Below, piece by piece: positions 16,846 to 28,454 of a stretch of DNA of 64,000 bases; the stretch's first letter is position 1, and every line of letters begins with the position of its first letter. The notes below the pieces were generated by a model. That model did no database searches, was not told where the DNA came from, and saw only the letters and a program-made list of their open reading frames with translations. The DNA is from Tubulanus polymorphus (taxonomy: Eukaryota > Nemertea > Palaeonemertea > Tubulaniformes > Tubulanidae). The position numbers were made by a program, and so were the translations under genes. The stretch lies in NCBI RefSeq assembly GCF_964204645.1, contig NC_134029.1, forward strand, positions 8,670,850 to 8,734,849, read 5' to 3'.

Positions 16846-19800
16846 TCAATTAAAGATCTTGAAACTCTTATTGAAAAGCTTGAAACTAGAGCCTCCGTTC
16901 TTTTTCTGTAAAGTTCCTCCATCTTTGATCGTCATGTCGATGTGAGGTTTAGGCGATTTCGGACGTTTCAACGACTGTTTGCCGGTGACGACTGCGTTCC
17001 TTTGGGTGGCACAGGCGTTGCTAGTCCGCGCCTCGTCTGATAAACCGGCTGCCGCTTGGTGCTGCGACGCCACGATTCGCACAGTCTCGTGAAAAATGTT
17101 TTGAACGAATTCGAATTCCTCGGCGGCCGTTGTTTCGTAAAATAAGCAGTCCGTTTCACTGGCCAAGGCGTTACCTTCATTATTACTCACTTCCCTGGAA
17201 AATAAAATCACAGTTTTTTGTTTTACAATAATGTTTATATACATCGATGGCTACTGAGCATTATATAAGTGCCTTTGAGTGAGTCGATGTGCGCACTACG
17301 TCATCAATATTGGCGTTTCACAATAACTATTACAATTATGAATTTTGTAATTTGATATATTTGATTACTCATTAACTTTTTTTATTTTTGATGAATTTCG
17401 ATATCTATTTTTTGAGAGGACGTGCATGCACTACGACATCAATATATCGGGTCTAGACTGGTTGTCGGTCAATTCAATTCAATAATCGATATATCCAAAT
17501 CCAAAATAACTTCACTGATCCTTAGTATTACATATTTTCATTACTGATTGTCGACAATATTACGCAATATATGTGTTATTTTTCAAGGCGTAAATTAACT
17601 TTCAAGTTTCAAGACTCAAAAACGATTGAAAATGAACCGAATTTGACAAGGATTTCGTTCACAATACTGGACACCAAGTTCGGAAATTCATTATTCACAA
17701 GTGGCACGGACCATACCTGTATCGCTCCAAATCGACCTTGTTGCCGATGAGAGCCACCATCAGGTCTCTGCCAGATGATCTCTGGTACTGAGTGCATGCG
17801 TCGATGTATTCGCGGGCTTTGTCAAAGCTTTCCCAACTGGTTATGCTGTACACGACGAAAACTATATCGGCCCATTTAAAATATCTATCTGCTTCATCCA
17901 CGTCCTCCTGTAAGACAAACAAGCATTGTAGGCATTTCTTTCAAGCTCTTATCGTATATTAATTCGTCAATTATAAAGCTATATGGGCTAACTTAAACAC
18001 AATTGCTGGTTAGATTACTACTTTCATGGTATAGTTTCCTTCCGAAGGTCACCTACGATAAATTCATTGGAAAACGTCAAACAGAAAATGCCTTATTAGG
18101 CTGATATTCTGAGGAGCCCTACCGAATTTAAGGGAAGTTAGTGTCCAAACCCCCCGGATGTTTCTACCGCCCTTGTATTGTCTTATTTATAAGGATAACA
18201 CCATTTTGTCCAAATCAGAATAGAAGCTGAATCGACGGATGCTTAGTCAGTGTACATGTATAGATCACGGTGGCGTATGTACTGAATTATACGCATACTT
18301 TTATGGCTTTTCTGCTGGTCATTTGAACTTACGCGATCATACGTATCCATGATATTAATCATCACTTCTTGGCCATCTATCAATTCTTGCTTGCTATATG
18401 TGTCTTCTACGAAAATGAAAAAAAACTTCACTAGCATATTCTTTTATTGTTTGAGATCGCCAGTTTCAAAAACATATGGGCAAACATTTTTCCAAATTGC
18501 GCTGTAGTTAATGATAGAATAGCCACACTCTGACGCGGAGAACGGCTAATAAGTTCAAAACCCGCGCTATATACAGAATTTTAAATTTTTAAAAACAAGA
18601 ATTACATCGTTTATCAAGAATTGAAATCAAAATACATGACATCTTCACGCGTGTGTCATACACCTGCCGATGATCTCCATCGAGAATTCAAAACGTAGTG
18701 TATTGCGATTTTAATTCTTGATAATGGAAATTCGCTTCTAATCTTACAAATTCTGTATATAGTATAAATTAGTATGCACTGTTGTACATTAGTATGATAT
18801 GGGGGATGAATGGAACGGCCTTTCAATCTAGTCGAAGGAGATTTTAGATTAGAGACATTTCAGTATCTCACAAGACTCACCCAAATACGGATCGTATTCC
18901 ATGATGAATCGTCGCGTTATGAATTTGACAGTCATTGCTGTAACAATTTAAGAACAAATATAAACCATTAGAACTGTTTCACAGGATGTTGAACCGGATA
19001 ACATTGCATAGTTCTATGTAATTAACTGTTTACTGTATATGTATTTCATCAGTCCACCTGATTCCGAGTAGCGAAAAGTGTCGTTGTCTTATAATGACTG
19101 TTTTGATTTTGGATTTTGTGACGCCGTAAATACCGTTACAATATGATAAACATCGATACCATAGTACCGGTATTTAAAGCGTTACTTAAGGGGTTCTATG
19201 TGAGTCGATGTACACTGCGTCATCAATAGGTGTTTAAAAAAAACAACGACAATGATAAAAACTGGCGTTTATTTTGTAATCAAACATGTTTCATAAGACC
19301 TATTTCATTTTCGAGAAATTTTGATAATTGTTTTTGAGAGGATGTGCACTTCGTCATCGATATATCGGGGCTAGACTGGTTGCCGGTCAATTCAATTCAA
19401 GTATCATGAATCAAATCCAAAATAACTTATGGATCCTTTACCGGTATATGATTTTTATTACATCATATCATATTATACATTATCGACCATATAAAGCAAT
19501 GTATTTGTTATTTTTCAAGACGTCAATGAACTTTGAAATTACTTTTCTCGTTTCTCTTCAAAATCACTTCGTTGTTATTATTTTTCCAAGGAGAAGCGTA
19601 GTATGTTCAAACGTTTGACGATGCACGCGTACGTATATGTACGGATAAATAGTATGATTTTATAATCGTCAGGCGGATTATTTGTATGATTTCTCATCGG
19701 ACGGAAGTAATTGAGGGAATCCTCACGATGTTCTCCCTCTCGCTCTCTCTTCTTGTGTCGAATACGCACTCGATGACTTAGAGCGATTGACTTAGAACGT

Positions 19801-20589
19801 ATTACTAATGTGTATTAAACGGGCGAAGAGATTAGTAATGCGAAGAATGTCGATCGGGGTTTTTAATAGTAAATTAGCTATCCCCCGACCGATAGCAAAC
19901 AAAAACGCCTTTCATTTAGCTTTAAGTCTCACTCGAATAGCTGGCGGCAAGGGGCACTTGAACGATGAAACGATGAACAAGAAACCCGTATTCCGAGGAG
20001 ACTCGGACCACCAAAGGAATTATCTATGGGTGATATTCAAGATCTTAAAGCAAAAAGTAGCGAAAGCATTTTTGCCGGTCGATCACGAATGCGTTGATTT
20101 TGTTTAGATAGACATTTCCTCATCGATGTGATTGCAGACTTGCAAAGCCGCTCGGACATAATATTAGTTCTGATTTGAATGAGTCATGGTTCTATAGAGA
20201 AAAATAAATGGAAATGAACTGAGGATCCAGTCAGAAAAAAAATTTAGTCCTAATACCCGTTTGTATGTCTAAAATCAAAGAAAACCCAATCCATACCCGC
20301 AATTAGTTTTCTTTTCAAAACTTCCCGGAGAATAGCCCATCGTCCAAAGTTGATGGTAATAGATAATGCCTTTTGTTTTTATTGCTTTCGAGGGCCATTT
20401 ATCCGAATATGTATGTCGATAGTGAGATATTAGCCAGAAAATCGGACCTTGATTGGCTGGATGGGAAAGAATAAAATGCATACCTGATTTACCAACTCCG
20501 AGTGAGCCCAGGAGGGCAATATTGCATTGACAAGCCGGCGGCGCCGTGTTTCCGTTTGTGTTGCTATTTCTCGGTGATATTTTCCTCAT
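16846..20589 (-). CDS. RERG/RASL12-like Ras-family small GTPase
   Basis: Five exons (-): 20589-20484, 18937-18881, 18406-18333, 17907-17717, 17194-16846, all GT-AG and phase-consistent, giving 258 residues. The P-loop GSLGVGKS is at 28-35. The next segment (AMTVKFITRRFIMEYDPYL) covers switch I and is typical of RERG/RASL11/RASL12 proteins. The G3 motif is Asp-Thr-Tyr-Asp-Arg instead of Asp-Thr-Ala-Gly-Gln, as in atypical members that lack the catalytic Gln. NKVD (G4) is present, and the G5 position reads Glu-Thr-Thr-Ala. The C-terminus (KSFKIFN) has no CAAX box, so it is probably not prenylated, as in RERG. The tail after the G domain is about 70 residues, basic and low in order. Intron 1 (about 1.5 kb) holds a copy of the three-copy repeat family. 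The GTPase should bind GTP, but turnover may be slow (inference). Confidence 0.88.
17268..17605 (+). repeat. Interspersed repeat family R340, copy 1
   Basis: About 340 bp shared with 19110-19535 and 56830-57262, all in the same orientation. Shared words include GTGAGTCGATGTGC, CACTACGTCATCAATAT (twice within the unit), a GGTCAATTCAATTCAA segment, and a 3' end near TTTTTCAAGGCGT. No coding content. This copy sits in intron 4 of the GTPase gene. Confidence 0.7.
19110..19535 (+). repeat. Interspersed repeat family R340, copy 2
   Basis: Second copy, with the extra 5' part GTGACGCCGTAAATACC also seen in copy 3, then GTGAGTCGATG, a GTCATCGATATATCGGGG segment, GGTCAATTCAATTCAAG and the TTTTTCAAGACGTCAAT end. 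It lies in intron 1 of the GTPase gene. Confidence 0.7.
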
Positions 20590-20817
20590 AATCAATTTCT
20601 GTTCGTAGTCTCATTCAATACTTTTCATATCTGGAAATAAACATACGAACAAAGTTGAAATTGGTCAAGACGCCTGGCCTCATTTATTGTGATGATCCAA
20701 CTACAATTCTAATCCCAATCTTCAGTTGGTTAAATAGGTTAGATACACCATTTATAAGACACTATATCCGTGTTGTGACCATAATATAACGAGGATTCCA
20801 CAATAATGACGAAAATG

Positions 20818-20906
20818 TTTCCTTGAGCATAGTAGTTTATTCGACGTTTCGACTATATATACTAATAGTCATCTTTCCTGAAGATGACTGTTAGAATAGT
20901 TTGTGA
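20818..20906. repeat. Head-to-head hairpin repeat with GAAACGTC motif
   Basis: The left part on the minus strand reads AAGATGACTATTAG, the closing arm of a stem, then GAAACGTCGAATAAACTA. The right part on the plus strand starts CCTGAAGATGACTGTTAGAA in opposite direction, so two copies meet head to head. It is the same family as 3576-3655. Confidence 0.5.
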
Positions 20907-20999
20907 TAAAGAATATCAAATCAGATTTTAGTAAACTTGATTTGGATTTATTTTCTTATACCTTATATGAGTAAGAATATGGAAGAGGTCGAAGTTGCT

Positions 21000-21330
21000 T
21001 TACGGAATGCGTTGTTTGACATCTTGTTTGCTTTTGGGAACGGTATATGTTTCAATGCTCGGTTTCTTGACGATGCAACCAACGGCCGACGCTAAACGCG
21101 TGGCTATCTGAACACGTTCGGTCTTCTCTAATAGAAAACAGCCAGGTTCGTACAGATTGTAAAGCAACAATAATCTTTGCCAAAGTTATACACGCGAAGA
21201 AAGGAGTCTGTTACCGAGTTGCAACTTTTATCAATATTTTGATAAATCAATCTAACCTGTCTGGCTGCGTATCGAATAGATTCCGTCCGATGCCGCAGAA
21301 GCTTACGCCGGAACTTGTATGCATTTAATG
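21000..21330 (-). CDS. Unrecognised two-exon coding candidate (3' end of a gene)
   Basis: Two exon-like frames join in phase: 21330-21257 (donor CAG|GTTAGA) and 21125-21000 (acceptor ATTAGAG|, stop TAA). Together they would give about 65 residues, strongly basic, with the second exon reading Lys-Thr-Glu-Arg-Val-Gln-Ile-Ala-Thr-Arg-Leu-Ala and ending Lys-Gln-Arg-Ile-Pro. No start codon is seen, so upstream exons would be needed; they could belong to the candidate at 23925-25724. No domain is recognised. It could be chance. Confidence 0.3.
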
Positions 21331-22462
21331 CTAGTCAGATTTCTATAGTTTCATGCCATTCAAAAGAATTCAAATTTGTTCATCTTATTTTGAAATCAAG
21401 ATAAAAAAAAGAAAAAATGTTCCAGGAATGTCGAGATGAATTTAACATACCACATGATCATCACTCTTAGGATCATTTCAATCTATTCTTTATTTGATTT
21501 TGTTTTATCGTTCATGCTCAGGTAATCGGGTTGTGTCGACTTTTTGAATTAGAAAACAGATGTTGACGTTTGTTTACGGCTTTCGTGGCTAGACTAAGCT
21601 TTATTGTGCGGAAAACAACTTCTACAATCAATAAAGTCTGAACCAAGAGGCTGAAACTTATTCACAGTAATGCTACATGTCTGCCGAGAGGTCAAGGGAA
21701 GTGAATACGTTTTGCGGTATTTATCGCGCAGTTCGTAGATAAAATGCACGTGTTAAAGATGTTGTTTCTGTCGGAAGCTAATGGCCATTGTCTCGCGTAA
21801 TTACAACAACGAGCCCGGTGCTACACAAATCCACAGGCCCAAAATAAAATGGATTATGATTATGCATAGAATGGCTAAGAGTATAGTACCGAAACTAAGG
21901 ACCTTTGACATGGAAATTTCTGCAAACGGTCTAAGTCAATCGTGAATTCCCTTTTTGCTTCAGAAAAGGAAGTCGGTTGAATTTTGCGATAAAATTCTGA
22001 CCGTAATTGGCGTTGATGACGAAAACGACCAATGTTTTCACAAAAGAAGTGGAAGGAACAAATTTTGGCCGCAATCCAGATAATTGTTGCGAAACAGAGA
22101 GTTTATGCAAACGGCACTTTGATAGCCTGGAAATGGATAAAATCTGACGTCAGTCTGTATTCTACTATGACGGCAATTTCGGCTCTAATCTAGATTAATT
22201 TCGTGATGAGTGTGTTTCGTGGCATATGTTTCTATTAAATCAATCGGTTGATTATGCCATTAACGGCGGTTGCAATCAATTCGAGATTAATTTGATCAAT
22301 CGATCACGGTAGACCTTGCGTTATACGCCGTACGGAAACATTCGAGTTATCGCATCGACAACGATCGAAACATGGAAAGCAAACAATATAACAGTATTGC
22401 TTAAATTGCGTAAATCTTTTGTAAAATATTTAAACATCCAACCTTCATTCAATGTTTCTAAG

Positions 22463-22594
<132 letters not shown>

Positions 22595-23261
22595 TAAATT
22601 TAAGATCTGAATATTCTAAATTTCATTCTTAATAAATTTCATTTCATTGCTAATAAATGAGTTTGAATTTGAGAAATATATTGCTTTAAAATGTTCTTTG
22701 GTGGGGATTTTTTGCCTACTTCGAAGAATTGGGGATTACCACCAGGGGAAGTTTTACCTTCACTGTCTATATTGATCCATTTTGATTAGGATCACCATAA
22801 AACAGAGAATTTCGATGCTGACTGTTATTCAAAATTAATACGTATATGCATGAGGGTAAAGAAGTTTCTGGGAATTTCTCCTGATTTCCTAAATTCTATG
22901 AATTGTTAACGCTTAATTATAATCTAACTTTCAGAAGTTCATATAAATAGCTTCACAATTTAGCAAACAACGTGAAATCAGAGAACAGATGTTGCTACAT
23001 AAAGTAGGATGAATGTAGCAAGAATTTTGAAGATGCAAATTACGCATTACTAACAGACCGGGAAGGAAAGAAATACTATATGATCCTAATGTCACCCATT
23101 CACCAAAAAACCATGTCTTTTCGTATGCCCTCCCAGTACAAAGAAGTCATCAGAATCAAGAAGTTACATAAAAGCGTGCGATGTTATAGACACTGACGGT
23201 ACTGGTTAGCCGAAGCCGAGAATGTTCGTCGGAAAATCTATAGCTCTCAAACTTGAAATGA

Positions 23262-23530
23262 TCAGGCTCGTGCCAATGGGGTTCGGGGTAGCGAATGAAC
23301 CCCCAAACATTTTCAAAGTGCCCCTCAAAAAGTCATTGTCAATAAATTGGGTCAAGATTTTTTCGAAATTTGGATACAATTTGAAAATGAAGAGTAAACC
23401 ATTCTTAAATGATTTATTCAGGTACATGTTTAAGATCTGTCCTTTTTCAATATGACAATATAAACAGCGAAAAGTGCCCCTTTTAACGATGAAATGTGAC
23501 CCTCAAAAAGCTTGACACGGGCCTGATCAT
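23262..23530 (+). repeat. Interspersed repeat, also at 49503-49800
   Basis: About 270 bp similar to the reverse complement of 49503-49800. Shared words: GTAGCGAA(T/C)GAA, TTTTCAAAG, TTGGGTCAAGATTTTT, TTTCGAAATTTGGA, CAAATGATTTATT-like, CATGTTTAAGATCTG, AAGTGCCCCTTTT and AAGCTTG.CAC. Short frames inside it are not genes. Confidence 0.65.
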
Positions 23531-23924
23531 CGCCTCAACAGCAAAATGATTTTGGAGAAATTTCTAAACATTTCATTTAAACTGAACAGATAGACATCCG
23601 ATTAGAAAATCTACGTGAACGTTGATGAACTGAAATTGATAAGAGAATAACATTCGATACTAACCTCGCGTGAAAATGCCAATTAATGCCGAATAGGTAA
23701 ATACACCGCTAATTGCAACGAAGTCGCAATTTCTAATAGGCAAAAAGCCCGGAATCGAGTGCTGTGAAAGTAAGTATTTCTCGAGGAACTCAGCTGGTAA
23801 TTATCGGAGAGTCAGTTGCCCGCGCGAGAAGTATCCGATCGTTCTGGCCGCTAAGTCGGACGAACTACGAGTTTGACGAAGAGTAGAGCGTAGTGGGAAT
23901 TTCTATCGCAGGTGATGTACGTAC

Positions 23925-25724
23925 GAACGTGGAATTTCGTTTAACATAGTATCTCAGTAACTCGGGGAGAGCCGTAGCGAGCGCCTGTTGTGAGAACTGC
24001 ATCTCATTGTTGCCTACAAACTCCAGGTGGCAATCAGCCACGAGCTGCTGCAATCAGCGCTTTTTCCTATAACCGAAAATAAGCGTTTGTCGAACTGAGC
24101 GAGCTTAGAAGATATTTCAATATTTTCTTAGAAACATTAATATCAAATGTTATAAGATGGTAAACACCCGTCCGAAGCAACTCTTAAGATTGGAAAGTTC
24201 TTAATTTTCAGGAAGGCAATCGCGTGTAAATAAGATTTTCCATCTTCCATTTGATTCTTCCAGCCTTTCTTTATGGATCTAAATAATGATAAGAACAATC
24301 ATTACAGTATTCTATTAACGATTTAGATACAATTATAAGTGAATACAAAATATTGTAATCATTGTGACGCTGGACGACTGGTGAATTTAAAAGAAACTTA
24401 TGTCCTGAAAGGCGCAGTTATCCACACACTCACATTCATGAACATTCATACCCCATTCGTACTTTACAAGCTAAAGGACAAAAATGTTTATCACAAGAAC
24501 TACATATACAATACTTTAATTCCATCATATTGGGAAATGAGATGATTTCTTACAGTTATTCCAAAAGATGTATTCCAACTACCAAATTTTAGATAACGTA
24601 AAATATAGTAGAGGTATAGCGTATAACAAAGGCTTAAATAATATAGATTAGAATGTATTTTGTTCAATTATTGTTTCAAGAATTTCACTCCAAAACAAAC
24701 GCATTATTTCAGGCCCAATTCGTAAAAAGAATCAAATTTTTACTCTTTAATCTTAACATAAACTGCATTGATGAAGAATGGATGTAAATGGATGTAAGGG
24801 TTGAAACATTTTTGTGAAACTTGATTCCCTGGGTTGATACTTTCCACTCGATCGTTTTCTCCGACAACAAGGTGAACTGATACCGCGGTTTGTGGGTCAG
24901 CGATAGTTGCGTCTTTTTTATTTCAAACGATCGCGAGCGCAACGGTGGATTCAACAGGTGGAAATCGTGTTCGCTGGATATTATCAGATCAGCGATCTAT
25001 TTCGGCTTCGATTTTGCGACGTGAGAAATGCGAAGAATTTCGAAAAATAACTCCTCCTTCAGACACGAAATATTAAGCAAAACAGCGTGCGTCGACTCGG
25101 GTTATGTTAACCGAGAAGTGAATGGGCATTTCCATTTAGTCTCATTGTTCCGTTGGATATCTGGAACCTGCAGAATATTACAACTCATTACTTCCCCGTC
25201 GTGCAGCCATATGCTCCTTAACGTGAGACAACGCCCGAGAGACATAGGCCACGATCATACGAGCACTTTTGGCCCGACCCAAAGCGTCGGACCAGGCCCG
25301 AGCCAAATTTTAGCATGCTTCAAATCATTCCTAGTGAAGCTATACTGGTTCCGGAAGTGTGTAAGTGTGGAAGTGGGCCAAATTTGACCTGGGCTTGACC
25401 GTACCCGTTTGGCCTGGGCCAGATTGTCTCCGTGTGATCGCGGCTAGTCGATGACAGATCCCAAACTTGGCATTCGACCAAAATTGGGTCCCTATCCGTA
25501 CTGATCATTCTACTAGATAATGGATGTTTGTGGATATTCATGTTAAAACATCTCCGTGTTATCGAATAAAGGAATGAAATCTAATATATTCCATTCGCAG
25601 TATCCCAGCATAATAAACTACAGAGGTAATCCAATTGAAATGGGATCGCTTTTCATTGAAGGTGAATTTACTTACTCTAAGATGTCAGCTATTTTGTCGC
25701 CGTTCTTATCGTATTCCGCTCTCT
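23925..25724 (-). CDS. Candidate three-exon segment, weakly endoglin/betaglycan-like
   Basis: Three exon-like frames chain in phase: 25724-25676 (acceptor TCGCAG|, donor |GTAAGT), 24973-24808 (acceptor ATCCAG|, donor AAT|GTTTCA, weak) and 24047-23925 (acceptor TTGCAG|, donor TTC|GTACGT). The first reads Tyr-Asp-Lys-Asn-Gly-Asp-Lys. The second has His-Leu-Leu-Asn-Pro, then a beta-rich run with Phe-Thr-Leu-Leu-Ser-Glu-Lys-Thr-Ile-Glu-Trp-Lys. The third has Gln-Phe-Ser and Glu-Leu-Leu-Arg-Tyr-Tyr-Val-Lys-Arg-Asn-Ser-Thr-Phe. The spacing of LLN, the (V)FLL...W segment, QFS and LL(N/R) recalls the orphan domain of endoglin and betaglycan, TGF-beta co-receptors. Start and end of the gene were not found. 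The family link is from recalled pattern only, and the frames may be fortuitous. Confidence 0.33.
25243..25448. mobile_element. MITE with GGCC..CGATCA ends
   Basis: Left end TAGGCCACGATCATACGAGC is mirrored on the right by CCGTGTGATCGCGGCTAG; internal GGCCCGACCC and GGCCTGGGCC segments also pair. A related fragment lies near 55620-55670. No coding content. Confidence 0.5.
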
Positions 25725-27115
25725 CTGCGACAAAACAATGATTGATCTGACGTTTAATTCGTGTGATCGAAGCAACTCCAACGACGCGAAAGCCACGCGA
25801 TTTCTTTCTGAGATCAACATGTAAGTCAAAACAAAAAAGCGACCCATCTATTTATATACCAGATAATCACCCCGTAGACGAATATCGGATGGATTATCTG
25901 GTACTCGGGCGTAACCTTGGACTAGAAATAGAAGATAGGTATTAAGAAAAAGATTTTAAAAGTTTCCTTTTCCATTGTAGGCTTCTTATGTAAAACAATT
26001 TTGCAAAATATCTGACATAGAAATTACACGTAAAGCTTATTTTTGTACGCAATGACGGTGGTTTATATTTTGAAAAACAATATTTGAATAAAAGCCTTTT
26101 TACATTTTATAGAGGATTGACAAAAAATTGAATATATGAAATGATGCAAACATAATGAATCTTAGGGCATATGTAACTCATTATGATAATCGAGGACTAC
26201 ATTCCGTGACATTTTTTTAAAATTCAATTTTCTAAATGATCATCATTTCCTTTTTACAATTATAGCGTAACGCTCTTGATCCGCAATAAAAACTGAATCG
26301 GGTTAGATCATTTTCGTAAATTTGCCTAAATACCAATATTACGATATTCCAATGCATTTTACTTCTTTTCCATATTCCCATCAGTAGATTTTGGAGTAAG
26401 AATACCCATTCGTACCAAAACCGTTCAAAAAGCGGGTTAACTTAGCAACAAGAAAAAATAATGCGGAACACCCGATGCGTTCCCACGTCAGTTCTCTGAC
26501 CTTAACCTCAAGGGTAGCACTAGCAAAGGAAATCCACTCATGATATACTACTTGTTTTACCAATTTCTGCAACGACCACTTAATAGCCTAATGCAATGTT
26601 ACCGCAATATCTTTTGTCAGTTTGCCAACACCACCTACTGCAGTGACTGCGAAGTCTTACTGCAATGAAATATGAGGAAATTTGAATAGTTTGAAAGGCT
26701 GAAATCTGAGAAGCTAAGTTTGCGAGAAGATTTTTTATGTGTCAGAAAATGAAGTAATTTGGCCTCTATGTAGTTGAGAATATTGTATAGAATATTCACG
26801 GCTCGTAACTTTGATACAAAATAAGACGGGTGTTAGTCTTTGAAGATTCTCGTATAGTTGCTCGGAGCTGCTCTATTTATAAAATATCCTTCGTAGAACA
26901 TATTTACTTCTGTCTATTCGTATTGAGAGGTTTCCTTCTTCAGAGTAAATAACTTGGTTATCGCTAGAACGACTTAAGACAGTACCAGAAAGCACGGGAT
27001 TCAAGTATTATGTGTCCAGATTGCTCAGTGTCAATAATATATCATGCCGTTTCACTTAGAACCCGGCCCTTGGCCAAGTTTTATAGACTGGTATTACCTT
27101 TAACCGGGGGGGGGG

Positions 27116-27254
27116 GGGCAGTTGCACAGTCGTGGCTTAGACTTAAGACCAGTCTGAGAAGAACTTAGTTCTATAGCCAATCTAACAACTTAAGACCAGT
27201 CTTAAGATTTAAGACCACTTTTACCACTCAAGTCACGACTGTGCAACTGGGCCC
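27116..27254. mobile_element. MITE, GGGCAGTTGCACAGTCGTG ends
   Basis: Inverted ends: GGGCAGTTGCACAGTCGTGG on the left and CACGACTGTGCAACTGGGCC on the right. The inside is a further palindrome built from AAGACCAGTCTTAAG words. Length is about 140 bp. Related elements are at 27652, 55684 and 55857. Confidence 0.7.
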
Positions 27255-27651
27255 AGGTGATTAAGTGGAAATCGATTCGATATGAAGGTCGTCGTCAATT
27301 GTCGAATACGTTCTTTCTTCGCATAAGTTAGGAAAAAGCTTGAGCTCGAGCTTGGAATAAGCTATACGTACTTATAAGTACAAACTATATGTAATCAAAA
27401 TTATTCTCATCTTGATTAGATGTTTTAGTTCGAGATGAAAATGTCACCAAGATACAGTTCTTTGTATAGCCCGGTTTACAAAGCGAAATATAATATACCA
27501 CGCATTTGGGTTGGAATAATATTTGATTTTATTGAGTTTTTTTCGCTATTGAGTACTAACAATAATCAACAATCAACAAAAAATATACAATCTAAAAGTA
27601 CTACATCAAGACTACATCAAACCACTTTATTCTACAATAGACAAGATATCG

Positions 27652-27739
27652 GGATCCAGTTCCACAGTCGTGTATTAGAGTTATTTCCTATGAGTTAACT
27701 TTAGTCAATTCTTTACTCACAACTGTGGAGCTGGGTCCG
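27652..27739. mobile_element. MITE, GGATCCAGTTCCACAGTCGTG ends
   Basis: Left GGATCCAGTTCCACAGTCGT pairs with right CACAACTGTGGAGCTGGGTC. About 88 bp; same superfamily as 27116-27254, 55684-55795 and 55857-55948. Confidence 0.7.
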
Positions 27740-28454
27740 GCAATATTTTCGCTAGCAATTCATGCAGCGATTGAATTTCGTGTCGTTTCTTTGATCGTTT
27801 GCTTTTCGAATGTTGGTATCAAGCGGCCATACGTGTCAAATTACGTATCGAAAACAGCATTAGATGATTATGTTTTATGTTTGGGGCCCAGTTTCACTTT
27901 TAAACAGTCAATTGAATTATCCACAAGGATCAAAGCTAAAACCGGTCTATAAAACCAACCCCAGCTATTTACGAATGGCGATTATAATCAGTAACAGTAA
28001 CAATGATATAATATCCATTTATAATATCAGAATTGGAGCGACGTGAAGGATGTTATGTCGTCGAGATTATTGACCATTTCAGTTCCCTTTCATGCAACTA
28101 CATTAATCCCTAAGACACAAACATTTTGGCACGTCAGCACCGACCAATCTGCACAATGTGATCATTGGTACTAGGATAGACGTATGCCAAGTATATCGTA
28201 TGACTCCTAACATCTGTCGAAGCCAGTGTGAGTAATACACTAAAACAAACTCGTGACATACACAATTTTTGCATTCCTACCATTTAATAGTCTAGAATGG
28301 AAAACATGTCCAAACCCTTAGTTCGATAGCCTGCATGGGAATTTAACATGCAAGCTGTTGCTGCCAAAATCTTTCTATAGGGTTATCAGCGGAAGTATGA
28401 TCGTCTGGCATTTTATACCTTTTAGGACGATTTACAATTTAACTCGTAAAATGA

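Larger units (their letters stand above)
25725..28454. other. Gene-poor stretch with MITEs
   Basis: No supported gene. It contains two MITEs (27116-27254 and 27652-27739) and a G run at 27106-27118. Frames here have no recognisable features. Confidence 0.45.

Noticed and set aside
19808..20107. 99-codon plus-strand frame inside intron 1 of the GTPase gene
   Set aside because: No domain, no signal, no splice partner; basic composition and position in a repeat-bearing intron suggest chance.
21964..22084. Plus-strand exon-like frame after TTTGCTTCAG
   Set aside because: It has a good acceptor but only 39 codons, and no partner exon or domain could be found.
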